Origin: Pseudomonas fluorescens
GTDB taxonomy: Bacteria; Pseudomonadota; Gammaproteobacteria; Pseudomonadales; Pseudomonadaceae
Direction: 5' to 3'
Assembly: GCF_003732425.1 (NCBI RefSeq)
Contig: NZ_MOBX01000005.1
Span: 1-64,000, forward strand
DNA length: 64,000 nt
Positions within the stretch are counted from its first letter, which is position 1. Every line of letters starts with the position of its first letter. The translations under genes were made by a program, and so were the position numbers. The notes below the pieces were generated by a model. The model was given only the letters and a program-made list of their open reading frames with translations. It ran no database searches and was not told the DNA's origin. Shown one piece after another: positions 1 through 11,332 of the stretch.

Positions 1-49
1 AAACCATGTCCCCGGTCTCAAACGTAAAGGATGTACCCGGTCTTTACCC

Positions 50-200
50 ACCCCAGCCCTCTCCCAGAGGGAGAGGGGGAAAGGGAGCAGATCTCTGTGC
101 TTTTCAAACCTGAGTTCGACTCAGAATTTTCAGTCGATGTACCTCGCACAAAACACCGCGATCAGTCCCCTCTCCCTCCGGGAGAGGGCTAGGGTGAGGG
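50..200. repeat. Inverted pair of short GC-rich intergenic repeats
   Basis: Two hairpin-forming copies built on CCCTCTCCC and GGGAGAGGG lie in opposite orientation, at about 50-80 and 166-200, with some 85 bp of unremarkable sequence between them. This is the usual layout of a REP doublet in Pseudomonas. The rest of 1-344 holds no convincing gene. A 13-base motif also occurs twice at 6-18 and 31-43 (see findings). Confidence 0.7.
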
Positions 201-344
201 CAGCAATCGCCAGCCGAACCCAAACCTCGAATCCCCCAGCGTAAAAAGCTTTTTGACAGCATCACATTTCAACAGGTTAGAATCGCTGGCACGCAGACTG
301 CATGGTCAGTTTGTGCCCGCCTTTACGCTTCTGGAGTACTGCCT

Positions 345-2087
<1,743 letters not shown>

Positions 2088-2121
2088 ACTGCGTTCACTC
2101 TCACTTGCTTGACCGGTCTCT

Positions 2122-5100
2122 ATGCCTACCCTGCGCTCCTTTTTCGCCGCGGCCCTGCTGGGCCTGAGTCTTACCGTCGGCCCGCTGTACGCCGCCGAAC
2201 CACCGTCCAGCGACGCCGTGCAGGCCAGCCTGGACAAACTCGCCGACAGCAAACTGCCGGATGCCGATAAAAAGAGCCTGCAGACCGTCCTGCAGAACAC
2301 GCTCAATCAACTGAACAATCAGCGTGATTACGAGCAGAAGCTGATTGATCTCAAGCAGCAACTGGCCACCGCGCCCAAGCAGACGATCGAAAACACCCGC
2401 GAACTGACGCGCCTCAAAGCCACGCCCGTGGTACCGGTGGCGCAGCGTTTCCCCAAGGAGTCGATTCCGCAGCTGGAGCAAATCCTCACCGATCGCTCGA
2501 CCCAGCAAAGTGATATGCAAAAGGCCCTGGCCGACGCCAACAGCCTGATCATCACCGCCCAGACCCGGCCCGAGCGCGCCCAGGCTGAGATTTCCACCAG
2601 TCAGACGCGCATCCAGCAGATCAATAACATCCTCAAGTCCGGCAAGGACGCAGGCAAGACCGTCAGCGCCGAGCAACGCGACCAGTTGAACGCCGAGCTG
2701 GCGGCGCTGAACGCACTGATCCCGTTACGCCGTCAGGAGCTGGCCGGCAACAGCCAGTTGCAGGATCTGGGCAATGCTCAGCATGACTTGCTCTCGGAGA
2801 AGTCTGACCGCCTCGACCGCGAGATTCAGGAACTGCAAACCCTGATCAACCAGAAGCGTCTGGCGCAGTCGCAGGAAACCGTCACCCAGCAATCTATCGA
2901 AGCGCAGAAGGCCGGCAGCAGCAGCCTGCTCGCCACCGAAAGCGCCGCCAACCTCAAGCTATCGGACTATCTGCTCAAGAGCACCGACCGTCTCAACGAG
3001 GTCACTCAGCAGAATCTGCAAACCAAACAGCAGCTCGACACGTTGACCCAAAGCGACTCGGCGCTGGATGAGCAGATCAACGTGCTCAAGGGCAGCCTGC
3101 TGCTGTCGAAGATTCTTTATAAGCAGAAACAGGCGCTGCCACGCCTCAAGGTCGACCGCGATCTGGCGGACCAGATCGCCGACATTCGCCTGTACCAGTT
3201 TGATGTCAGCCAGCAGCGCGAGCTGCTGAGCAATCCGGCGGCCTATGTCGACAACCTGCTGGCCACCCAGCCACCGGAACAAGTCACCCCGCAGTTACGC
3301 AAAAGCCTGCTGGATCTGGCCAATACCCGAGTTGATCTGCTGGAGCGTCTGAACCGTGAACTGAGCTCGATGCTCAACGAATCGATCACCCTGCAACTCA
3401 ACCAGAAACAACTGCTGAGCACCGCGCAGAGCCTGCGCGCAACGCTGGACGAGCAGATGTTCTGGATTCCGAGCAACAAGCCGCTGGACCTTGAGTGGAT
3501 GCGTGGTGTGCCGGAGCGCCTTAAGCGTCAGGTCGACACCCTGCCGTGGGCCTCGAGCCTGAGCGAACTGACCGACGGCCTGACCCAACGGCCGTTGCTG
3601 TTCCTGCCGCTGGCCCTGCTGATCGGCGCCCTGTTGTGGCGACGCAAGAATCTGTACGCGCGATTGAACAAGGTTCACCAGGACATTGGTCACTTCAAAC
3701 GCGACAGCCAGTGGCACACCCCGCAGGCGATCCTGATCAATATCCTGCTGGCGATGCCGGTGGCACTGGGTCTGGCGCTATGCGGTCTGGCCTTGCAGAT
3801 CGACGCGCGAGGGCAGAATGCCAACATGGGCGCGGCGCTGCTGCAAATGGGCCAGGCCTGGCTGGTGTTCTACACCGCTTACCGGATTCTCGCGCCCGGC
3901 GGCGTGGCAGAATTGCACTTCCGCTGGGAAAAACCCCAGGTCGAATTCCTGCAAGGCTGGGTACGCCGGCTCGGACTGGTGGTCATGGCACTGGTGGCCG
4001 TGGTGGCGGTCGCCGAATTACAACCGGCAGCACTCGCCGACGATGTACTCGGTATGCCAGTGGTACTGACCTGCTACGCATTGATGGCCTGGCTGCTCAG
4101 TCGCTTGCTGATCAGCAGCCCGGCCCACGAAAACGCCTCGCTGTTCCGTAAGGCCGTCGGGGTGATGTTCACCCTGCTGCCGATCGCGTTGTTTGTCGCT
4201 GTGTGCTTCGGCTACTACTACACCGCGCTGAAACTCAGTGACCGCCTGATCAACACCCTGTACCTGCTGATGTTCTGGCTGGTGATCGAAGCTACCTTCG
4301 TCCGTGGTCTGAGCGTTGCCGCGCGTCGCCTGGCTTATCAGCGTGCCCTGGCCAAACGTCAGGCGGCGAAAGAGGCCGGCGACGGCGAAGCGGTGATCGA
4401 AGAACCGACCCTGGACATCGAAAAGGTCAACGAACAGTCCCTGCGCCTGATCCGTCTGGCCCTGCTCGGCGGTTTCATCGCGGCGCTGTACTGGGTCTGG
4501 TCAGACCTGATTTCGGTGTTCTCGTACCTCGACAACATCACCCTCTACGAATACACCAGCGGCACCGGCGCCAACATGAGCATGGTGCCGATCAGCATCG
4601 GCGACATGCTCGGCGCGCTGATCATCATCGGCATCACCTTCGCCCTCGCGCGCAACTTGCCCGGTTTGCTCGAAGTGTTCGTGCTGTCCAAGCTCAATCT
4701 GGCCCAGGGCAGTGCCTATGCGACCACGACGTTGCTGTCGTATGTGATCGCCGGCGTCGGTTTCGTCTCGACCCTGTCGACCCTCGGCGTCAGTTGGGAC
4801 AAGTTGCAATGGCTGGTGGCGGCGCTGTCCGTCGGCCTCGGTTTCGGCATGCAGGAGATCTTTGCGAACTTCATCTCCGGCATCATGATCCTCTTCGAAC
4901 GCCCGGTGCGGATCGGCGACACCATCACCATCGGCAACCTGTCGGGCACGGTGAGCAAGATCCGCATCCGCGCCACGACCATCACTGACTTCGACCGCAA
5001 GGACATCATTGTCCCGAACAAGACGTTCATCACCGGGCAACTGATCAACTGGTCGCTGACCGACACCATCACCCGAGTGACACTGAAACTCGGCGTCGAT

Positions 5101-5475
5101 TACGGCTCGGACCTGGATCTGGTCAAGGAACTGCTGCTCAAGGCCGCACGCGAGAACCCGCGCGTACTCAAGGAACCCGAGCCGCACGTGTACTTCCTCA
5201 ACTTCGGCGAAAGCACCCTCGACCACGAGTTGCGCATGCACGTGCGTGACCTCGGCGACCGCAACCCGGTACTCGATGAGGTCAACCGCTTCATCAACCG
5301 CGAGTTCAAGAAGCAGCACATCAACATCTCGTTCCGGCAGATGGAGGTGTACCTGAAGAACCTTCACGGTCAGGAATACAAGATGGTGCCGATCGAGCCG
5401 GAAACGAAAACCATCGTGCCGATTGCCGACGATCAGAAACCGTTGCAAGAGCCGCCGCCGGCCAAACTCGACTAA
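2122..5475 (+). CDS. mscK: Large mechanosensitive channel of the MscK/KefA type
   Basis: A 1117-residue MscS-superfamily channel. Residues 1-24 form a signal peptide ending LYA. Residues 30-450 are Gln- and Leu-rich helical sequence, the periplasmic domain of MscK proteins. From about 490 there are roughly eleven membrane segments, and the last lead into the conserved MscS pore and beta domain: GLGFGMQEIFANFISG near residue 910, followed by RPVRIGDTITI and the VPN motif. Such channels open under membrane tension and release solutes on osmotic downshift; MscK also responds to external K+. The gene lies 34 bp after the antiporter gene, so the two may be cotranscribed. Length and domain order match the family, so the product looks complete. 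Confidence 0.92.
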   Translation: MPTLRSFFAAALLGLSLTVGPLYAAEPPSSDAVQASLDKLADSKLPDADKKSLQTVLQNTLNQLNNQRDYEQKLIDLKQQLATAPKQTIENTRELTRLKATPVVPVAQRFPKESIPQLEQILTDRSTQQSDMQKALADANSLIITAQTRPERAQAEISTSQTRIQQINNILKSGKDAGKTVSAEQRDQLNAELAALNALIPLRRQELAGNSQLQDLGNAQHDLLSEKSDRLDREIQELQTLINQKRLAQSQETVTQQSIEAQKAGSSSLLATESAANLKLSDYLLKSTDRLNEVTQQNLQTKQQLDTLTQSDSALDEQINVLKGSLLLSKILYKQKQALPRLKVDRDLADQIADIRLYQFDVSQQRELLSNPAAYVDNLLATQPPEQVTPQLRKSLLDLANTRVDLLERLNRELSSMLNESITLQLNQKQLLSTAQSLRATLDEQMFWIPSNKPLDLEWMRGVPERLKRQVDTLPWASSLSELTDGLTQRPLLFLPLALLIGALLWRRKNLYARLNKVHQDIGHFKRDSQWHTPQAILINILLAMPVALGLALCGLALQIDARGQNANMGAALLQMGQAWLVFYTAYRILAPGGVAELHFRWEKPQVEFLQGWVRRLGLVVMALVAVVAVAELQPAALADDVLGMPVVLTCYALMAWLLSRLLISSPAHENASLFRKAVGVMFTLLPIALFVAVCFGYYYTALKLSDRLINTLYLLMFWLVIEATFVRGLSVAARRLAYQRALAKRQAAKEAGDGEAVIEEPTLDIEKVNEQSLRLIRLALLGGFIAALYWVWSDLISVFSYLDNITLYEYTSGTGANMSMVPISIGDMLGALIIIGITFALARNLPGLLEVFVLSKLNLAQGSAYATTTLLSYVIAGVGFVSTLSTLGVSWDKLQWLVAALSVGLGFGMQEIFANFISGIMILFERPVRIGDTITIGNLSGTVSKIRIRATTITDFDRKDIIVPNKTFITGQLINWSLTDTITRVTLKLGVDYGSDLDLVKELLLKAARENPRVLKEPEPHVYFLNFGESTLDHELRMHVRDLGDRNPVLDEVNRFINREFKKQHINISFRQMEVYLKNLHGQEYKMVPIEPETKTIVPIADDQKPLQEPPPAKLD

Positions 5476-6987
<1,512 letters not shown>

Positions 6988-7013
6988 GTGCCAGCGCCTC
7001 ATCTTGATAAACA

Positions 7014-7044
7014 GTTCGTACGGCACCAGATAAGTTGTACGAAC
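7014..7044. promoter_or_regulatory. Perfect 8-bp dyad, probable operator ahead of trxC
   Basis: GTTCGTAC at 7014-7021 is the exact reverse complement of GTACGAAC at 7037-7044, with a 15-bp spacer, and the dyad ends 22 bp before the trxC start. It overlaps a weak promoter-like pair, TTGATA at 7004-7009 and GATAAG at 7029-7034. Symmetry and position suggest a repressor site or a leader hairpin. Which protein binds it cannot be told from the sequence. Confidence 0.45.
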
Positions 7045-7066
7045 CGCTAAACTCAACGAGCCGAAC

Positions 7067-7501
7067 ATGACCACCCCACTCCTCATCCCCTGCCCCTCCT
7101 GCAACGGCCTCAACCGCATCCCGGCCGAGCGCCTCGCAGACCAGCCAAAATGCGGGCGCTGCAAATCCGCCGTGCTGCTGAACAAACCCTTCGAACTCAA
7201 GCAAGGCGACTACGCCAGCCAGATCAAAGGTGATCTGCCGCTGCTGGTGGATGTCTGGGCGGACTGGTGTGGGCCGTGCAAGTCGTTTGCACCGGTGTTC
7301 GAACAGGCGGCGGCGCAACTGGCGGGCAAGTGCCGGTTGGCCAAGCTCGACAGCGAGGCCAATCAGCAATTGTCGGCGCAGTTGGGGATTCGCTCGATTC
7401 CGAGCCTGATTCTGTTCAAGAACGGCAAGGAAGTGGCGCGGCAGAGCGGCGCGTTTCCGCTGCCGCAGTTGATGGCCTGGCTGCGTAGCCAGGGGATCTG
7501 A
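7067..7501 (+). CDS. trxC: Thioredoxin 2 (TrxC), zinc-binding
   Basis: Cytoplasmic thiol-disulfide oxidoreductase of 144 residues. The N-terminus has two CxxC pairs (Cys9/Cys12 and Cys29/Cys32) that form the zinc site distinguishing thioredoxin 2 from thioredoxin 1. The thioredoxin fold follows with the active site WCGPC at 67-71 and the cis-proline context SIPSL. In E. coli trxC belongs to the OxyR peroxide response; here the visible regulatory element is the dyad at 7014-7044. It follows selO on the same strand but has its own possible promoter. Confidence 0.95.
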   Translation: MTTPLLIPCPSCNGLNRIPAERLADQPKCGRCKSAVLLNKPFELKQGDYASQIKGDLPLLVDVWADWCGPCKSFAPVFEQAAAQLAGKCRLAKLDSEANQQLSAQLGIRSIPSLILFKNGKEVARQSGAFPLPQLMAWLRSQGI

Positions 7502-7518
7502 CCCAACACAAATCCAAT

Positions 7519-7609
7519 TGTAGGAGTGAGCCTGCTCGCGAAGGCGTCCGGTCAGTCAACTCAGATGTTGAATCTACCGGCCTCTTCGCGAGCAGGCTCG
7601 CTCCCACAG
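7519..7609. repeat. REP doublet (GAGC-GAGCCTGCTCGC family)
   Basis: Two inverted copies of a REP-type unit, TGTAGGAGTGAGCCTGCTCG at the left and its counterpart reading TTCGCGAGCAGGCTCGCTCC at the right, are separated by about 40 bp. It lies between the convergent trxC and parA-like genes and could form a long hairpin in either transcript. Confidence 0.85.
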
Positions 7610-7631
7610 TGTGGGGGTGCAATTTGGGAGA

Positions 7632-8402
7632 TCAGTGATCTTCGAGCAAGTTGTGCAGTTCGACGAACTGCTGGGTCAGCTTGTGGCGCGGGTCGAGATG
7701 GATCAGCGGCATGCTGGCCTGGTGCGATTCGCGCATGCGCACTGAACTGCTCAGGTACACCGGCAGCACCGGTAGACCTTCGGCAATCAGCTCATCGAGA
7801 ATCTGCTGCGGCAGGCTCGCCCGGGCCTGGAACTGGTTCACCACAATACCTTCGACTTCCAGGCCTTCGTTGTGGTCGTCTTTCAACTCCTCGATCTCCG
7901 CGATCAGCCCGTACAGAGCCTGACGGGAAAAGCTGTCGCAATCGAAGGGGATCAGCACGCGATCGGCAGCAATCAACGCCGATACCGCATAAAAGTTCAG
8001 CGCCGGCGGCGTATCGAGATAAATCCGGTCGTAATCCTCGGACAGCTCATCGAGCAATTTGCGCAGCTTGTTGATCTTGTGTTTGGCCTCAAGCTTGGGC
8101 TGCAAGTCAGCCAGCTCGGCCGTGGCGGTGATGATGTGCAGGTTGTCGAACGGGGTTTCGTAGATGTCCGCCTGATTCTTTTTCGAGAACGGCCCGGAAG
8201 ACAGGGTCTGCTTGAAAAAGTCGGCAATGCCCATCGGGATGTCGTCGCCGGTGAGCCCGGTCAGATACTGAGTGGAGTTGGCCTGGGCGTCGAGGTCGAC
8301 CAACAGCGTGCGATAACCCTCGCTGGCGCTGACCGCCGCCAGATTGCAGGCAATGCTGGACTTGCCTACCCCACCTTTCTGATTGAACACCACGCGCCGC
8401 AT
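7632..8402 (-). CDS. Orphan ParA-family P-loop ATPase
   Basis: A 256-residue ParA/Soj-like ATPase. It has the deviant Walker A KGGVGKSS at residues 9-16, DLDAQANST near 37, and the DTPPALNFY segment near 135. The start chosen is the ATG at 8402, which has GGAGG eight bases upstream and places the Walker A lysine near the N-terminus as in the family; the frame remains open for 35 more codons upstream without a good start. No parB or centromere-like repeats lie nearby, so this is not a plasmid-type partition locus. Orphan ParA proteins often position large protein complexes in the cell; the cargo cannot be inferred here. The gene is convergent with trxC. Confidence 0.9.
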   Translation of the reverse strand: MRRVVFNQKGGVGKSSIACNLAAVSASEGYRTLLVDLDAQANSTQYLTGLTGDDIPMGIADFFKQTLSSGPFSKKNQADIYETPFDNLHIITATAELADLQPKLEAKHKINKLRKLLDELSEDYDRIYLDTPPALNFYAVSALIAADRVLIPFDCDSFSRQALYGLIAEIEELKDDHNEGLEVEGIVVNQFQARASLPQQILDELIAEGLPVLPVYLSSSVRMRESHQASMPLIHLDPRHKLTQQFVELHNLLEDH

Positions 8403-8759
8403 GACAAAACCTCCGTGTATCAAAGAATGACCGAGTGTAGATGCGTGCGGGTTGGCTTCGCTACCTTCATGGACACGGACTACAGGGTCAGGTGCAAATA
8501 TCCCCATGGCAACAGAGCAAAAACTGCAATTGATCGCCGAAATGTCCGACAGACAAAGCTCCGTCTATCTGGATAATGGCCAATTGACACTCTTTACCAT
8601 GAACCACTCGGTACATTTCGTTGTGCAACATGTAACCAGCATTTGCTACACACTCGTCGCACCGGGATAATGCGCGCCACCCGGCGCCATGCGCCACGTC
8701 AAGCCTGCTGCGGCTCTGGCCACTCAACGCGTCAACAAATGCCCGCAGGGGCGGGATGA
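8403..8759. other. Intergenic region before the polyene operon
   Basis: Between the start of the ParA gene and the first gene of the polyene operon there are 357 bases without a secure gene. One frame at 8506-8670 (+) could encode 54 residues beginning [13 protein letters not shown], but it has no recognisable family and no clear ribosome site, so it is not called. The right half is AT-richer than its surroundings and holds the promoter-like site listed separately. Confidence 0.4.
8643..8671 (+). promoter_or_regulatory. Candidate sigma-70 promoter of the polyene operon
   Basis: TTGCTA (8643-8648) and GATAAT (8666-8671) are separated by exactly 17 bases, giving 4/6 and 5/6 matches to the -35 and -10 boxes. 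The expected transcription start near 8678 leaves an 80-base leader to the first gene at 8760. No other convincing promoter was seen before the long run of overlapping genes. Confidence 0.45.
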
Positions 8760-9485
8760 ATGTCCGTGATCAACTTCAACATCGCCCAATGGCGCGCGTG
8801 GGCCCCTGGCCTCGACAGCGTGGACGCCTGGCAGGCCTGGAGCCGACAACCGGTCGTACTCCAGCGCAGTGATGCCGCGCCCGATGTGTCGTTTTTACCG
8901 GCCATGCAGCGCCGTCGCCTCAGCCGACTGGCGCGCATGGCGTTCAGCGTAGGCTGGCCCCTGGCCGACGGGCGGGACAACCTGCCGCTGGTCTTCGTCT
9001 CGCGCCACGGTGAAACCCCACGGACTTACGACATCCTTAGCGATCTGGCGACCGAACAGCCGCTGTCGCCGACCCAGTTCAGCCTCTCCGTGCACAACGC
9101 GATCATCGGTCTGTGGTCGATCATGCGTGGCGAAACCAGCGAAATGACCGCTCTCGCTGCGGCCGGCGACGGCCTTGAGCACGGCATGCTCGAAGCGGCG
9201 GCGCTGCTCAATGAAGGCGCCCCCGCGGTGCTGCTGGTCATTACCGAAGAGCAACCGCCCGAAGCCTATTCGGCGTGGATCGACGATGTCCCTTTTCCCT
9301 ACGCACTCGGGCTTTTGCTCACCCCCGGTACCGACTGGCGGCTGACCCTGAACAGCGCCACAGAAACACGGTCAAAAGCGCACTGGCCCCACGCGCTCAA
9401 TCTGTTGCAAACCCTGCTCGGCCAGCAAACCCATTGCCAACATGCGTGGAAAAATCGTGTATGGACCTGGCAACGCAACCCGTGA
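8760..9485 (+). CDS. Chain-length-factor-like half ketosynthase of the polyene pathway
   Basis: A 241-residue protein of the beta-ketoacyl synthase-like N-terminal-domain family (PF13723 type). The SFLPAMQRRRLSRLARMAF segment near residue 43 and LSVHNAIIGLWSI near residue 108 are typical. Only the first half of a thiolase fold is present, and no catalytic Cys-His-His set can be assigned. In aryl polyene clusters such proteins pair with a full ketosynthase as a chain-length factor; here the partners would be the ketosynthases at 23389 or 25767. It is the first gene of the operon. The ATG at 8760 is preceded by a GGGGCGGG stretch. Its stop overlaps the next gene. Confidence 0.8.
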   Translation: MSVINFNIAQWRAWAPGLDSVDAWQAWSRQPVVLQRSDAAPDVSFLPAMQRRRLSRLARMAFSVGWPLADGRDNLPLVFVSRHGETPRTYDILSDLATEQPLSPTQFSLSVHNAIIGLWSIMRGETSEMTALAAAGDGLEHGMLEAAALLNEGAPAVLLVITEEQPPEAYSAWIDDVPFPYALGLLLTPGTDWRLTLNSATETRSKAHWPHALNLLQTLLGQQTHCQHAWKNRVWTWQRNP

Positions 9486-10273
9486 CCGAAAAACACCGTG
9501 ATGCCTATTACTGGCGCCTGCTGGCCACCGCCGCAAGCTTCGCCCTGTTCGGGCTAGGCGGGCTGTGCCTGCGTGTGCTGGTGTTTCCGCTGTTGGCTTG
9601 CCTGCCCGGTGACGCGGTTGTGCATCGCCAACGCGCGCGGCAGACCGTCAGCCGGCTGTTCTGGTTTTTCGTGCGGTTCATGGCTCGTACCGGCGTACTG
9701 ACCTATGACATTCAGGGCGCCGAGCGGCTCGGCCGGCCGGGGCAGATGATTATCGCCAACCACCCGTCGCTGATCGACGTGGTGTTCCTCATCGGTCTGG
9801 TGCGCCAGGCCAATTGCGTGGTGAAAAAAAGCCTGTGGGAAAACCCCTTCACCCGTGGTCCGTTGTGCCGCACCGAATACATCAGCAACGACGGCAGCAT
9901 GGACATGCTCGATGCCGCCGCGCAGTCCCTGCAGAACGGCCAGACCCTGATCATCTTTCCCGAAGGCACGCGCACCCAGCCCGGTCAGGCCCCGGCCTTT
10001 CATCGGGGCGCTGCGGCGATTGCCCTGCGCGGTGCGAAAATCCTCACGCCGGTGATCATCAAGGTCAGCCCGACCACATTGACCAAAGCCGAACCCTGGT
10101 ATCGGATCCCCAGCCGCCGCGTGCACTTCAGTTTTCGCGTCGGGGCCGATATAGACCCACAAGCCTTCGCCGCGCAAGGCCCTGCACCGCAGGCCTCGCG
10201 CAAGCTCAACGATTATTTGCACACCTACTTCATTAAGGAGCTCGCCGAAGATGAGCGATCTGAACACCCCTAG
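9461..10273 (+). CDS. Lysophospholipid-acyltransferase family protein (PlsC-like)
   Basis: Membrane-associated acyltransferase of 270 residues with one or two N-terminal hydrophobic segments (about 20-47). It has the catalytic HX4D box NHPSLID (His101, Asp106) and the glycerol-phosphate binding box FPEGTRT at 166-172. In polyene clusters this family is thought to attach the polyene acyl chain to a lipid carrier. The start is uncertain: ATG at 9461 overlaps the previous gene by 25 bp, while GTG at 9482 gives a GTGA overlap with its stop, a common coupling arrangement. The 3' end overlaps the first ACP gene by 23 bp. Confidence 0.85.
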   Translation: MDLATQPVTEKHRDAYYWRLLATAASFALFGLGGLCLRVLVFPLLACLPGDAVVHRQRARQTVSRLFWFFVRFMARTGVLTYDIQGAERLGRPGQMIIANHPSLIDVVFLIGLVRQANCVVKKSLWENPFTRGPLCRTEYISNDGSMDMLDAAAQSLQNGQTLIIFPEGTRTQPGQAPAFHRGAAAIALRGAKILTPVIIKVSPTTLTKAEPWYRIPSRRVHFSFRVGADIDPQAFAAQGPAPQASRKLNDYLHTYFIKELAEDERSEHP

Positions 10274-10526
10274 CCTGGTGCGTGACATCAAACTGCTGAT
10301 CATCGACGCCCTCGGCCTCGAAGACATCAGCGTCGACGACATCGGTGACGACCAGACGCTGTTCGGCGAAGGCCTGGGCCTGGATTCCGTCGACGCGCTG
10401 GAGCTGGGTCTGGCCATCCAGAAAAAATACGGCATCAAGATCGACGCCGACGCCAAAGACACCCGTAACCATTTCACCAACGTGGCCAGCCTTGCGGCGT
10501 TCGTCACGGCAAAACAGGCAGCTTGA
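10251..10526 (+). CDS. Acyl carrier protein 1 of the polyene pathway
   Basis: A 91-residue acyl carrier protein. The phosphopantetheine attachment motif reads GLGLDSVDALEL, with Ser46 as the modified residue; the usual DSL is DSV here. Helix-rich, acidic composition fits the family. The ATG at 10251 has AGGAG close upstream inside the acyltransferase gene, so the two are translationally coupled. A second ACP follows 9 bp later, and paired ACPs are typical of aryl polyene clusters. Confidence 0.93.
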   Translation: MSDLNTPSLVRDIKLLIIDALGLEDISVDDIGDDQTLFGEGLGLDSVDALELGLAIQKKYGIKIDADAKDTRNHFTNVASLAAFVTAKQAA

Positions 10527-10535
10527 GACCGGACC

Positions 10536-10790
10536 ATGCAAACTCGTGACGATATTTTCAACACCCTGCGCGATGCCTTGGTCGAGCTGTTCGAACTGGA
10601 TCCTGCCCGTGTAAGCCTGGACGCCAACCTGTATCAGGATCTGGAAATCGACAGCATCGACGCGGTCGATCTGATCGATCACATCAAGCGCCAGACCGGC
10701 AAGAAAATTGCCGCCGAAGAATTCAAATCGGTGCGCACTGTCGGCGACGTGGTCGAGGCGGTCTACCGTCTGGTTCAACCGGCCGCATGA
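10536..10790 (+). CDS. Acyl carrier protein 2 of the polyene pathway
   Basis: An 84-residue acyl carrier protein with the attachment motif LEIDSIDAVDLIDHI; Ser40 should carry the phosphopantetheine arm. It is clearly different from ACP 1, which suggests separate roles, for example starter loading versus elongation (inference). The stop overlaps the start of the next gene in an ATGA arrangement. No phosphopantetheinyl transferase gene lies in this window, so a host enzyme must activate both carriers. Confidence 0.93.
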   Translation: MQTRDDIFNTLRDALVELFELDPARVSLDANLYQDLEIDSIDAVDLIDHIKRQTGKKIAAEEFKSVRTVGDVVEAVYRLVQPAA

Positions 10791-11332
10791 GCCGATTGAT
10801 CGGCCTCGGCCTGCTGCTGGCCGGTCTGCTGTACCCCTTTGCGGTGTATTTCGGCATGGAGCACTTTGCCCCGTGGCAGTTCGGCCTGCTGTTGGGCAGC
10901 CTGTGGCTGGCGCGCGCACTGACTGGCGAACGCAAACCCGGCAGCCTGTGGATGGCTGTCGTGGCCATTGTGTTCTGCCTGCTGCTGGCGCTGTTCGACA
11001 ACCCGTTGTTGCTGCGCTGGTATCCGGTGCTGATCAGCGGTTTCATGCTGGTGCTGTTCAGCCTGAGCCTGAAATTCGGGCCACCAATGGTTGAGCGCCT
11101 GGCGCGCTTGCATGAGCCGGAGCTACCGGACATTGCGATTCGCTATACGCGAAAGGTCACCGTGGCCTGGAGTGTGTTTTTCTTCTGCAACGGTTTGTGC
11201 GCCGCCCTCCTGACCCTGTGGGCGCCGCTGAATTGGTGGATGTTGTACACCGGCCTGATCTCCTATGGATTGATCGGCCTGATGTTTGCCATTGAATGGC
11301 TGATACGACAACGGGTAAGAGGCCGTACATGA
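10787..11332 (+). CDS. COG4648-type small integral membrane protein
   Basis: A 181-residue very hydrophobic protein with about five membrane segments (around 3-20, 27-45, 56-73, 80-100 and 130-170) and a short cytoplasmic loop with VERLARLHEPELP. It resembles the uncharacterised membrane protein that recurs next to acyl carrier proteins in aryl polyene and related fatty-acid-like clusters. Its function is not known. It overlaps its neighbours by 4 bp on both sides. Confidence 0.75.
   Translation: MSRLIGLGLLLAGLLYPFAVYFGMEHFAPWQFGLLLGSLWLARALTGERKPGSLWMAVVAIVFCLLLALFDNPLLLRWYPVLISGFMLVLFSLSLKFGPPMVERLARLHEPELPDIAIRYTRKVTVAWSVFFFCNGLCAALLTLWAPLNWWMLYTGLISYGLIGLMFAIEWLIRQRVRGRT

Noticed and set aside
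7519-7609. Possible CRISPR-like repeats (also the similar repeats across the window)
   Set aside because: The units are inverted pairs scattered singly at gene ends, not direct repeats with regular spacers, and no cas gene is present.
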